This document shows, in pieces, positions 1 through 8,400 of a DNA stretch of 16,340 nucleotides. The notes below the pieces were generated by a model. That model worked only from the letters and a program-made list of their open reading frames with translations. It searched no databases and was not told the DNA's origin. The translations under genes and the position numbers were made by a program. Numbering within the stretch: the first letter of the stretch is position 1; each line of letters starts with the position of its first letter. The stretch is taken from positions 1 to 16,340 of the forward strand of contig CAJTYC010000059.1 of NCBI GenBank assembly GCA_910584185.1. Reading direction: 5' to 3'. The stretch comes from an uncultured Muribaculaceae bacterium. Its GTDB lineage: Bacteria > Bacteroidota > Bacteroidia > Bacteroidales > Muribaculaceae.

Positions 1-106
1 CCGATGTTGTTATGAATTGGAGGTCTAACCTGTACTTTAGTTAATGCTTACGTATATTTAAATAAATTAAAATTAACAAAAATAAACAAAATAGCATCAA
101 ATATAC

Positions 107-139
107 AGACAGGGCATGGCTTCGCGCCATGCCCTGTCT
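107..139. other. Perfect 14-bp stem hairpin
   Basis: AGACAGGGCATGGC (107-120) pairs perfectly with 126-139 around a 5-base loop. Its stem closely resembles the terminator stem after the 1284-aa gene (AGAGAGGGCAT at 9247), which suggests a common origin. Neither side carries a clean run of T, so its action as a terminator is uncertain. It could be a second, backup terminator for the minus-strand gene or a terminator for something beyond the left edge. Confidence 0.5.
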
Positions 140-214
140 CGATTATATTACGACCTCATCAATGCGTTTATCTCTCGCTGTCGTCAGCGGCGCCTCCACA
201 GCTTTATCCTTTGT

Positions 215-335
215 GGTCGTCGGCGGCGCCTCCTCTCCCCCAGTGCGCGAAGCAATGTCATCCTACGGTAATAGAGTAACCCCGCCAGACCATACTGCTT
301 CGCGCACAGGGGGAGAGGAGGCGCCACCGACGACC
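215..335. repeat. GC-rich palindromic repeat element, 40-bp arms
   Basis: The arms 215-254 and 296-335 are inverted copies matching at 38 of 40 positions, separated by 41 bases. The first 36 bases of the left arm (GGTCGTCGGCGGCGCCTCC...) recur without change at 3686-3721 and in reverse orientation at 5231-5266. A partial extra copy lies at 180-198. This is a dispersed, REP-like intergenic repeat with no coding content. Its function is unknown; it can fold into a long hairpin if transcribed. Confidence 0.8.
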
Positions 336-361
336 ATATAGAATAAGCGAGGTAGGACCAC

Positions 362-399
362 AAAAAATATGCGAGGCACGGCCAAAAGCCGTGCCTCGC
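362..399 (-). terminator. Intrinsic terminator of the 1051-aa gene
   Basis: On the minus strand a perfect 12-bp GC-rich stem (GCGAGGCACGGC with GCCGTGCCTCGC, 371-399, 5-base loop) is followed at once by ATATTTTTTG. It lies 28 bases past the stop codon of the minus-strand gene, the expected place and direction for Rho-independent termination. Confidence 0.85.
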
Positions 400-426
400 C
401 ATTATGTATTAAAGTAGTGGGTCAAA

Positions 427-3400
427 TCAGAAAGCCACCTTGCGGCTCTTGTTGCCGCGCACCTCGATGAAGATGCCCTTGGTGGGCTCTGCCACGCGCA
501 CACCCTGGAGGTTGTAGTATACCGGGGCTGCGTTGACATCACCTTCTGCGTCGGTAATCACGTCATCCTCGATGTTTTCTATGCCTGTCCAGACATTCTG
601 GCCGGCTTTGAGCTCAAGGAAGAGGTGGTTGCCCTGCAACGGGTGGTGATACTCGTCATTGTCGAAGTCGAGCGAACCGGGTGCATAACTGATGATAGCA
701 CCATTATTGCGAGCCTCGTCAAGCACTTTCTTGAGGTTTACGTCGGTATTGGCTGCAGCAGCGCGACGGGGAGCTGACTTCTTCGCGCTCTTCGGAGTGA
801 GGATGCTCAGAATCTGAACATACGACATGTTGTAACGGTCAGGTATGAGCAGGCGAGCCATCTCTGGCTCCTTCTCTACGAGGTGCATATGCCATTCCCT
901 GCCACCGTTGAAGTTGTCGAGATTTTCAGGGTCATTGTGCCAAGTGAATTTCTCGGTTTCGGGTGCCACGGGGTTCAGTTCCTTCCAGCCGTAAGCGTCA
1001 GCGTCAGATACAGTCCAGTTTCCGGCCTCGTTGTAATCCACGAGGGTTTTCTTGCGCTGCTTGTTTGTATCCTTGGAGTTGTAAATCTCCTTGTCGCCAT
1101 CGCCGATCACATTGTTGGCATAGTGGTCCACCACGTGGATGGAGTAAGACTCATCAGAAGCAATAGCCTGTGCGCTCGAAGCAGAGTAGTAGACACGATA
1201 GTAGTACTTCGATTCGTAGTCCTTAAGCTCAGGCTTGCTCATCAGTCCGGTGTCGTTGATATGTACTGCCACACCACCGATATTCTTGAGATAGTAGATA
1301 TGGTTGGTGGTGATAACTACGCTCTTCTCGTTGTCGGGAGAATATACTTCACTGTTTACCTTGAGGTTGTATTTCCAACCTGCGGGGTTCTCGAAACCGT
1401 TAGGCAACTTGGTGATATAGAGGTATGAGAAGTCAGAGCATACACGGCCATTAGGAAGATGACCCTTCACAAGACCTTCGGCTACTTCCTTGTCGATGCC
1501 GTAAGTCGTCATGAGATCTTCCACGCGCTTATTTATCTCAGTAGCCTCCGGTCCGTCGTAGTAGTATTTGTTTGCTAAGTCTTTAATCTTCGTCATCTCT
1601 ATACCATTGCCGACATTCATGTGGTCTACATCATTGCCTTCCTTATCTACTGAAGGCACCTCCACATTATACAGGATACCGGGGAGGAAGTAGTTGTTTG
1701 TATTAGGCTTACCGGAGTTGATTTTTGCGGTTATCTTCTTGTCAACTCCATCTTCCTCATGATTCACTGTCACGTCTGAACCCTCCGGCATGTGGCCGTT
1801 TTCCCCGGCATAGTAGAACACATAATAGTTCTTCGGAGTGCCGGTAACCACAAGTTCCGCCTTGCCTTCGAAGTTAGGCTTGAAGAATACCTTGGCATCT
1901 GCCACTGCATTGCAGTCAAGGTGGAAGTTTGCAAACGACACATTGGGATCACCGTTCAGACGTCGGTGAATGCTTTTGAACACATTGCCGCCTGCGATAT
2001 CATCGCCTGTGATAGGTGTTTGCAGAACATTCTTTGCAGCAGCTACATTGAGATTGTAATTGCCATTCTTGTCTTTCAGAGCGACATTGTCGTAGCAAAG
2101 ACCAAAGACCTCGGCACCCGACCAAATATGTGTGCCACCGCTCGATATCTGGAACTGTCCGCTGAGTGTAACCTTACCGTCAACTTTAGGGAATTTGTCA
2201 AACACATACCAGCCTTCGAGGCTTTCAAGACCAGTCAGGTAATCGCTTTTTACATCTACCAAGTCAGATGCAGTTGCCTTGCGGAACTTCCAATTCTCCT
2301 GGCCAGCTTCAAACAATTCCATGCTTGTCGCACCACCCTCAATCTCCGAGAACTCAGTGGAGAACCAGTCGTTCAAGTCGCCAATGAAGTAGTAATCATC
2401 TGCGGGAACGTATTCCTTCTCCGGCACAGTGATTTTGACCGAAGTAGGGAGATAGTTGGCGTCGAGGGTCAGCACGAAGACGCTGCTTTCCACGTTACCA
2501 CCCCAGAACTGATTATTATTAATGTCTCCTGTACTGTTCAAAGTCAAGGGATAGTCCTTAGAGCCTGCACCCAAAGTAGCATTGTTGGAGTAAATCTTCT
2601 GTTCACTAACATTATTGCTATTCGGTGTCTTGTTCTTATCTAAGGCCACAATACAGAAGTTCTTGTTCTGAACAGATTTGTCCAATGAGTACACGCCATC
2701 TGCGTATACGAAAGGAATCCAATCGTTGTCTCTGATGTATAGGTAGTAATTGTAGGGATTGTCACCAACTATGGGTGGGTCTACCTCGCCGCCATCTTTC
2801 TTCCTTACAGTGAATTTCACGACTTTTGTATTGCTGTCGTATGAAGTCACCTTTACGATATATGTTCCTGCATCTTTAAACTGATACGGATAATTTGACT
2901 GATAGGTGGTTGTAAAGGTGTCAGTACCCTTCAGCTCGTCATCGGTAAACTGCTTTGTTGAGCCGTTTGCACCCATCATTGCATTTATGTTATTTATATT
3001 GGAGGTGTAAAAACGGAATTGCTGGTTTTTACCGGTAGTGGTAATCTCGAAGTCCGCATAAGTACCATCTGCATAGGTCAGTTTGGTGAGATTTGTCCAA
3101 TCGCTATTCTGGAAATTACCCCCTATATAGAGGTCGGTGGTCACGTCACCGCCGCCATTATTGTATGTGGTCCAAGAGAGATTTATGTTGCTCCAACCCG
3201 TCGATTCCAATTCCAGACAATTATTTCCATTCGGAGATTGACTGAAATTGTTTGAATAATCCCAGGCGTCTGCATTAATATCCAAATCCGGATCCATGCG
3301 AAGCAATTCCACATGAGAAAAATCATCAGGGATTGTGCATGAATAGTAATCACCTTCAACATTGTCGAGTTTTACGCGTGTACCGTCGAAGGTGTTGTTG

Positions 3401-3582
3401 TTATTAAAATTGGCTACGAACCATGCGCTGGCTTCTTTCCAACCCGAATTGGAAATTTTGAAGTAGAGCGTGGCATCCTTGTTAAAGTTGGCTGCCAAAG
3501 CGCCACCCAAACACGTAACGGCCACCGTCAGGCAGAGCAAAGCCCGCCATAGGGTTTGTCTTAAGTGTTTCAGTTGTTTCAT
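427..3582 (-). CDS. Large secreted multi-domain protein (1051 aa), paralogue of the 1284-aa protein
   Basis: I do not recognise a named family or activity. The N-terminus (MKQLKHLRQTLWRALLCL, cleavage near residue 30 after ALA) is a clear signal peptide. An aromatic-rich module (about residues 36-140, TLYFKISNSGWKE) opens the mature protein; similar modules occur in Bacteroidetes secreted proteins linked to glycans (from memory, tentative). One beta-rich module starts at LYIGGNF (about 150-262), a second diverged one follows (about 272-395), then FIGDLNDW at about 399, reminiscent of the GxxNxW pattern of early-set carbohydrate-associated domains. Further shared blocks are SGKPNTNNYFLPG, FENPAGWKYNL and SYVQIL. 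The last 35 residues (YNLQGVRV...GIFIEV) match a C-terminal tail common in Bacteroidales secreted proteins and resemble a type IX sorting signal. A consensus promoter lies about 565 bp upstream, and a terminator lies just after the stop. Surface or secreted location is likely; function is open. Confidence 0.9.
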   Translation of the reverse strand: MKQLKHLRQTLWRALLCLTVAVTCLGGALAANFNKDATLYFKISNSGWKEASAWFVANFNNNNTFDGTRVKLDNVEGDYYSCTIPDDFSHVELLRMDPDLDINADAWDYSNNFSQSPNGNNCLELESTGWSNINLSWTTYNNGGGDVTTDLYIGGNFQNSDWTNLTKLTYADGTYADFEITTTGKNQQFRFYTSNINNINAMMGANGSTKQFTDDELKGTDTFTTTYQSNYPYQFKDAGTYIVKVTSYDSNTKVVKFTVRKKDGGEVDPPIVGDNPYNYYLYIRDNDWIPFVYADGVYSLDKSVQNKNFCIVALDKNKTPNSNNVSEQKIYSNNATLGAGSKDYPLTLNSTGDINNNQFWGGNVESSVFVLTLDANYLPTSVKITVPEKEYVPADDYYFIGDLNDWFSTEFSEIEGGATSMELFEAGQENWKFRKATASDLVDVKSDYLTGLESLEGWYVFDKFPKVDGKVTLSGQFQISSGGTHIWSGAEVFGLCYDNVALKDKNGNYNLNVAAAKNVLQTPITGDDIAGGNVFKSIHRRLNGDPNVSFANFHLDCNAVADAKVFFKPNFEGKAELVVTGTPKNYYVFYYAGENGHMPEGSDVTVNHEEDGVDKKITAKINSGKPNTNNYFLPGILYNVEVPSVDKEGNDVDHMNVGNGIEMTKIKDLANKYYYDGPEATEINKRVEDLMTTYGIDKEVAEGLVKGHLPNGRVCSDFSYLYITKLPNGFENPAGWKYNLKVNSEVYSPDNEKSVVITTNHIYYLKNIGGVAVHINDTGLMSKPELKDYESKYYYRVYYSASSAQAIASDESYSIHVVDHYANNVIGDGDKEIYNSKDTNKQRKKTLVDYNEAGNWTVSDADAYGWKELNPVAPETEKFTWHNDPENLDNFNGGREWHMHLVEKEPEMARLLIPDRYNMSYVQILSILTPKSAKKSAPRRAAAANTDVNLKKVLDEARNNGAIISYAPGSLDFDNDEYHHPLQGNHLFLELKAGQNVWTGIENIEDDVITDAEGDVNAAPVYYNLQGVRVAEPTKGIFIEVRGNKSRKVAF
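436..537 (-). repeat. Shared 3' coding block (copy in the 1051-aa gene)
   Basis: These 102 bp, encoding VNAAPVYYNLQGVRV through GNKSRKV, match 9114-9215 of the plus-strand paralogue in inverted orientation, with about 2 differences. Preceding codons are much more diverged, so the identity begins abruptly, as expected after gene conversion or recent recombination at the gene end. Confidence 0.85.
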
Positions 3583-3901
3583 GTTTGAAAAAGTTTTTAT
3601 TGGTTTATGTTTGTTTTCTTTTGCTTTGTTGTCGTCGCCGGAGGCTCCTCCCTCCCGGTGGCTTCGCGCCGGGATTTTGACTCGCGGTCGTCGGCGGCGC
3701 CTCCTCTCCCCCAGTGCGCGAGGCTGCTTGGCTTGAGGACGCTTTGCCGGTATGTTCCGGCCTCGCTGATATGTTCCGGCCTGGCCGGATATGTTGAGCG
3801 CAGCGAATATGTCTTCACCCTTTTGCCGGCGCGGAGCGATTATTCATTATTCATTATTCATTTCCGGATTGAATTATCGTCCGTTTTTTCAGTACACTTT
3901 T
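3510..3901. repeat. Left arm of the large inverted repeat
   Basis: Reading outward, this arm holds the first 24 or so codons of the 1051-aa gene plus about 320 bp of leader. It matches 5044-5442 in reverse orientation. The 236 bp next to the start codon appear identical in both arms (position p pairs with 8952 minus p). Beyond that there is one 7-bp length difference (three GAATAAT units here, four in the right arm) and one substitution near 3883. Identity stops sharply at 3901/5044. The arm also contains the GC-rich element at 3686-3721, a CCGGCCTGGCCGG palindrome at 3776-3788, and imperfect repeats of ATATGTTCCGGCC. Confidence 0.92.
3584..3614 (+). promoter_or_regulatory. Possible antisense promoter in the left arm
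   Basis: TTTG (3584-3587), an 18-bp gap, then TATGTTTGT (3606-3614) fits the Bacteroidetes consensus except for a slightly short spacer. It would fire away from the minus-strand gene and make RNA antisense to its leader. The surrounding sequence is T-rich, so a chance match is quite possible. Confidence 0.3.
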
Positions 3902-4146
3902 CGGTATATGAAAAACCGGTGGGCTGGAGGTGCGCCAGGCTTCTCACGCGCTGCTCGAGCGCGCTAATGAGGGGTGTTTGCAAAATTGCATAATTTCAGC
4001 AAGTCTCGCTTGATTCGTGAGTAAATCGCAAAGATGTGAGTTTAACATATTGTGATGAGCTGAAATTGAACAAGTTAAACTGGCCAATGGCAATATATGC
4101 ATGGGCGATGCTTATCGGACACGTCCGAGCTTATCGTTCTCAAAGT

Positions 4147-4179
4147 GCAAATATAGTGTATTTCACCATGTTTTGCAAA
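4147..4179 (-). promoter_or_regulatory. Bacteroidetes-type promoter toward the 1051-aa gene
   Basis: On the minus strand TTTG (4179-4176), a 20-bp spacer and TATATTTGC (4155-4147) match the primary-sigma consensus TTTG / TAnnTTTGY at every fixed position with ideal spacing. Transcription would start near 4140, giving a leader of roughly 555 nt before the ATG at 3582. It lies inside the spacer of the inverted repeat, so its direction would reverse if that spacer inverted. Confidence 0.75.
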
Positions 4180-4387
4180 AATTTTACCGATTTTTTTATC
4201 TTCAGCTTAGTACAAACTGCAAGCTGCGGCAAGCATCCAAGGAATTTCGCATCGAATACGCTCTTTTAACGTATTGAAGCCTCGTGATATTATTTTTACA
4301 CCCTGCTTTGACATTTTTAAGACAGGTGTTAACGTGCGTTTCTTAGTTTGGATTCCTCATCAAAGCCATTACTCAGATTCGCATAAT

Positions 4388-4590
4388 CTGCGTAATCTGC
4401 GTAATTTGCGATTCTACCTTTCTTCGAAGTTTTCTTATCGCAAATTTCGCAAATTTCGCAAATTTCGCAAATTTCGCAAATTTTGGTCTGGGGCATGCTT
4501 TTGCAGTTGCTGATTCATTAATTTGCGTAATCCGCGTAATTTGCGATTCTACCTTACTCCTATGTTTTCTTATCGCAAATTTTCGCAAAT
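4388..4590. repeat. Two direct copies of an AT-rich palindromic repeat
   Basis: A unit reading GCGTAATTTGCGATTCTACC, then a variable middle, then GTTTTCTTATCGCAAATTT occurs at about 4388-4450 and again about 135 bp later (4524-4586). The ends of each unit (TTTGCGA and TCGCAAA) are inverted, so each copy can fold. A related inverted form lies at 4865-4927. This looks like a small dispersed intergenic repeat family. Confidence 0.7.
4439..4483. repeat. Five tandem copies of CGCAAATTT
   Basis: Five consecutive perfect 9-bp units form 45 bp within the first AT-rich palindromic repeat. The second copy of that repeat carries only about one and a half units, so the array has expanded here, most simply by replication slippage. 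Confidence 0.9.
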
Positions 4591-4656
4591 GCTATTCTGG
4601 GACTTGTTTTAGAAAGCATTTTTTAATCGTTACATAAAGACAAAGCGTCGGATTGT

Positions 4657-4683
4657 GCATTTTGGTAAAATGCCGTATTTTTT
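4657..4683 (+). terminator. Terminator-like hairpin in the spacer
   Basis: GCATTTT and AAAATGC pair around a 3-base loop, and six T follow shortly after (4678-4683). The stem is AT-rich and no plus-strand gene precedes it, so this may be a relic of a lost gene or a chance structure. Confidence 0.3.
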
Positions 4684-4864
4684 CAGCTTCCCATTCACTG
4701 CGAGTATATAGCAATGGCGTGATTTGAGCCCCTAAATGCCAACCAATCTCTGCGAATGGAAAATCGAGCCTATGAGATTCAGACTGTTAAAGATGGCAGA
4801 TAGACGCTCAAGATGCAAAATAAAAAGAGGGTTGAAAGATTGTTGATTCTTAGTCCAAGATGGA

Positions 4865-4927
4865 TTTGCGATAATTTGCAATAAGGAAACTTGGCAGAAT
4901 GGTCGAATCGCAAATTACGCAAATTGG
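4865..4927. repeat. Third AT-rich palindromic repeat
   Basis: TTTGCGATAATTTGC at its left end is imperfectly inverted relative to GCAAATTACGCAAATT at its right end. The end motifs match those of the units near 4388 and 4524 but the middle differs. Confidence 0.5.
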
Positions 4928-5043
4928 TCCATGAACAGCTGCTAAGTAACGATTAAAACAATTCACTAAACAAAATCTGTGATGGTTGCAGCCAAACGTA
5001 GTGTAGATCGATATATGATCTGAAGATTTGAAAATTGAGTAGA

Positions 5044-5442
5044 AAAAGTGTACTGAAAAAACTGACGATAATTCAATCCGGAAATGAATAATGAATAATG
5101 AATAATGAATAATCGCTCCGCGCCGGCAAAAGGGTGAAGACATATTCGCTGCGCTCAACATATCCGGCCAGGCCGGAACATATCAGCGAGGCCGGAACAT
5201 ACCGGCAAAGCGTCCTCAAGCCAAGCAGCCTCGCGCACTGGGGGAGAGGAGGCGCCGCCGACGACCGCGAGTCAAAATCCCGGCGCGAAGCCACCGGGAG
5301 GGAGGAGCCTCCGGCGACGACAACAAAGCAAAAGAAAACAAACATAAACCAATAAAAACTTTTTCAAACATGAAACAACTGAAACACTTAAGACAAACCC
5401 TATGGCGGGCCCTGCTCTGCCTTACGGTGGCCATTACGTGTT
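5044..5442. repeat. Right arm of the large inverted repeat
   Basis: Inverted copy of 3510-3901, covering the leader and signal-peptide codons of the 1284-aa gene. It has four GAATAAT units (5086-5113) against three in the left arm. I found no TAnnTTTG promoter within the arm in the direction of the gene, so any promoter for the 1284-aa gene should lie in the spacer or be of another type. Confidence 0.92.
5338..5368 (-). promoter_or_regulatory. Possible antisense promoter in the right arm
   Basis: Mirror image of the candidate at 3584-3614, with the same TTTG, 18 bp, TATGTTTGT arrangement on the minus strand. If active it would produce RNA antisense to the leader of the 1284-aa gene. Low confidence, for the same reasons. 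Confidence 0.3.
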
Positions 5443-8400
5443 GGAGTAGTGCCAGTGCATGGACATTTACGTCAGGCACCACGCTCTATTTCAAAATTTC
5501 CAACAGTACATGGAAAAATGATTGTGCAAAGTTTCTTGCCAATTTTAACAACAATAATACATTGGGAGGGACTCGTCAATCGTTAACAATCCTTGGCAAT
5601 GACTATTATTCATGCACAGTGCCTGGAAATGCTGGCTTTGATTGCGTAGAATTGTTGGGAATGTCTTCCGGGACACCTGATGATGGAAATGCGAGATATT
5701 ATAGCAACAATTTCAACTACGGCCCGAACAATAATCAGAATTGTTTGGAATTGGCATCTAATGGTGGAAGCCAAATCAATATTTCTTGGACTACATATTC
5801 CGGGCAGGAAGTCACTCCTCCTGTAAGTGGTGGCAGCTACGGAGAGTACCTGTTTAATTATGGTAATGGAACTTACAATTTTAGCAACAAGGATGATGTC
5901 TCTAACGGTTGGCTCAAACCAATTGAGATCTCTGTAAACAACAATAATGAAGAATTATGGATTAGAGCTACTGACAAGTCTACTGACCCTTGGAAATATG
6001 TGAATTTCAAGGGTGATGGTGTGGCAAAGCTCAATAAAAAGGCAGAGTCTGGAGAATTTGTTCTCACCGAGAATGGATCTTCTTCATTAAAGGTTGCCAA
6101 TACAGGAAAGTATCAAGTGGAGATTTACATAGGTTCCTGGGGAAATGGCCCCTCAAAGATCAAGCTGACGATGCTCGAAAGCTATGAGACACCGAAACTA
6201 TATGTGGTCGGTTCGTGGATGCAGAATGGCGAAAAGGTTGAAATAGAGTCTGAGCGCCCGAAGTATCTTGACTATGAATTCACCACTACTGAACCGAACC
6301 AGACGTTCTATTTCACCGATGCTGACGGCACCATTATTGGTGCAAGCAAGAGTGTCACTTTCACAGACGGTCAGCTCAAAGGTACATCTGTATTCACTAC
6401 AGACGGTGCAGTAGCTTATACTTTTGCAGAACCCGCTACATATCGTATCCGCGTGGCAAGCTACGACGGTGAGTCTACTGTGAAGTTTACCGTGCGCAAC
6501 CTTGACAAATATATTGACGTACCCAATCTTTACATTGGCGGTACTTACCGAGATGGCTCTTTGGCATATCCGAATCAAATCTCAGTGGACGAGACAACCG
6601 GCAAATACAATGACTTCAAGGTGATTGTAAATCAGGCTGGCAAGGAGTTCCGTTTCTACACCGAGTTGAACCAAAAGCAGCTCGAACACGGTGAATACTT
6701 CATAGGTGCCGATACCTCCCTTAATAACGGTAATTATGACCAAGAGCTTTCGGGTTCTAACACAGGTGACACGTACAAGTTTACCGAAGCAGGTACCTAT
6801 ACTATCAGCGTGAGCGAATACAATGCCGCCAACAAGACGGTCAAGTTCACTGTCACACGTGAAGCCCCCGAAGTGGGTGCGCACCTTTATATAGGAGGTT
6901 CGTTCCTCGGCAATCTTGATGACCCTGATTATCAGCTCGACGGTAGCGATGGTAAATTCGTAAAGATCCAGTTTACGAAAAACCCCAATGACGGAGATGT
7001 GAAGTTCCGTTTTGCCAACGCATTCGATGCAGCCAACCAGATAGGTCCGAGAACTGCTGACAATGACGCTTCGATTGAGCTCACCGACAATGGCAAGGGT
7101 ACTTTTGTCACTGAAAAGAACGGCAACACATATACAGTAGTAAATACCGGTGTGTACGAACTTGTGGTGACATCATGGACTGATGAGACCGTCAATTTCA
7201 CGCTGACTCGCACTGGAGATGCCGACGAAACTCCTTACTACTTCGTAGGCGATATGAACGACTGGTATTCTACTGAGTTCACCAATCCTACCGGCACAAT
7301 GAGCATGCAAAAATTCATGAAGACCCGCGATGCTTGGAAGTTCCGTAAGGTGACAACCGCAGACATGGCAACTGCCCCTGAGGGTGTAGATGAAAATTGG
7401 TACGTGTTTGACAAATTCCCCGGCAAGCAGCTTTCGGACCAGTTCCAGATTACGAGCGGAGGTTCAAATATTTGGAATAGTGCAGAGGTTTATGGTCATG
7501 GTGCAGGTCTTGCATCCGGCAATATGTGGAACAATGACAGCGCAACACTGAAGAACTATTTGACACAGCCTATCACTGATGATATGATTGAAGGCGGTGT
7601 TGTATTCGGAAGTAATCACGGCAATATCGATATCTTCAAAAGAGTGGGCGAAGGTTCATTCGCTAATTTCTATATGGCATGCAATGCTGTAGACAATGCG
7701 GTGATCTACTTCAAGCCGGGTGCTAACTATACTAATTCTAAAAAGTGTCAGGCAGAGATTATTGTGAAGGGAGACCCCCGTCACTACTATATCTTCTATG
7801 CCAACGATGCAGATGAAGCCGGCGACCAAACACTTCAGGCAGCTATCAACTCCGGTAAGCCTAACACCAACAACTACTTCTTGCCCGGTATAGACTACAA
7901 CAGCACTGAAATTCCTAATTACATCAAGATTAAAGAAAATGGTGAAGACAAGATTACGGACGTATCCCATTTGAATTATGGCAATGGTGTAGGAATTGTT
8001 GATGCTGAAAGTTACAAAAACGGTTCGAAGGTAGGTTTTGTAAAGATTGATAACTTCAAACCAAACGATGCTGATAGCAAGGAAGTTCTGCTTCAAGAAT
8101 TGAAGGCTTACGGACTTGACCAAGTAGATGCTGAAACAATAGTTAACGAGGGCTTCCTCCCTAATGGCCGTTCCGTGTCAGAGTTTAATCATCTTTATAT
8201 AGCACGTATTCCCGGAGGTTTCGAGAACCCCGCAGGTTGGAAATATAATTTGAGTCTCAGCAAGGCTTTCAATTCAGATGATGTAGACAATCCGGTTGCA
8301 ATATCCTGTAACCACATCTACTTCCTCCCTGATATGGGTGGTGTGAGCGTTCACTTGCATGATGACAGCTTCATGACTGACCAGTATTATATTCAGCCCA

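Larger units (their letters stand above)
1..426. other. Intergenic region downstream of the 1051-aa gene
   Basis: I see no believable gene here. The first 106 bases are AT-rich with no clear signal. They are followed by a strong hairpin (107-139), a GC-rich palindromic repeat (215-335) and the intrinsic terminator of the minus-strand gene (362-399). The short open frames in this stretch lie across the palindromes and have compositionally odd, repeat-like translations, so I do not call them genes. Confidence 0.7.
3902..5043. other. AT-rich spacer between the inverted-repeat arms
   Basis: This 1142-bp stretch has no convincing gene. It holds the strong minus-strand promoter at 4147-4179, a TCGGAC-AC-GTCCGA palindrome at 4115-4128 just downstream of that promoter, a five-unit 9-bp tandem repeat (4439-4483), three imperfect palindromic AT-rich repeats (near 4388, 4524 and 4865) and a terminator-like hairpin at 4657-4683. 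Its AT-rich composition contrasts with the GC-rich arms. Small open frames here translate to repeat-derived runs such as RKFRKFRKF and are rejected. Confidence 0.75.

Noticed and set aside
883..2643. Plus-strand frames of 181 and 283 residues opposite the 1051-aa gene
   Set aside because: Antisense shadows of a gene with a signal peptide, terminator and homologous paralogue; no family features.
3597..3818. A 73-residue open frame in the left arm and an identical one in the right arm (5134-5355)
   Set aside because: Conserved only because the arms are copies of each other; they lie in the leader directly before the signal-peptide start, have repeat-like composition, and no independent start signal was seen.
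4439..4483. CRISPR-like array
   Set aside because: Units are 9 bp with no spacers, and no cas genes are in the window.
4036..4513. Two small plus-strand frames of 77 and 79 residues in the spacer
   Set aside because: The first runs opposite to and through the consensus minus-strand promoter; the second is largely translated tandem repeat (RKFRKFRKF).
3510..5442. Insertion sequence or transposon bounded by the inverted repeats
   Set aside because: No transposase or target-site duplication; the arms extend into host gene coding sequence, which fits a duplicated gene end better than a mobile element.
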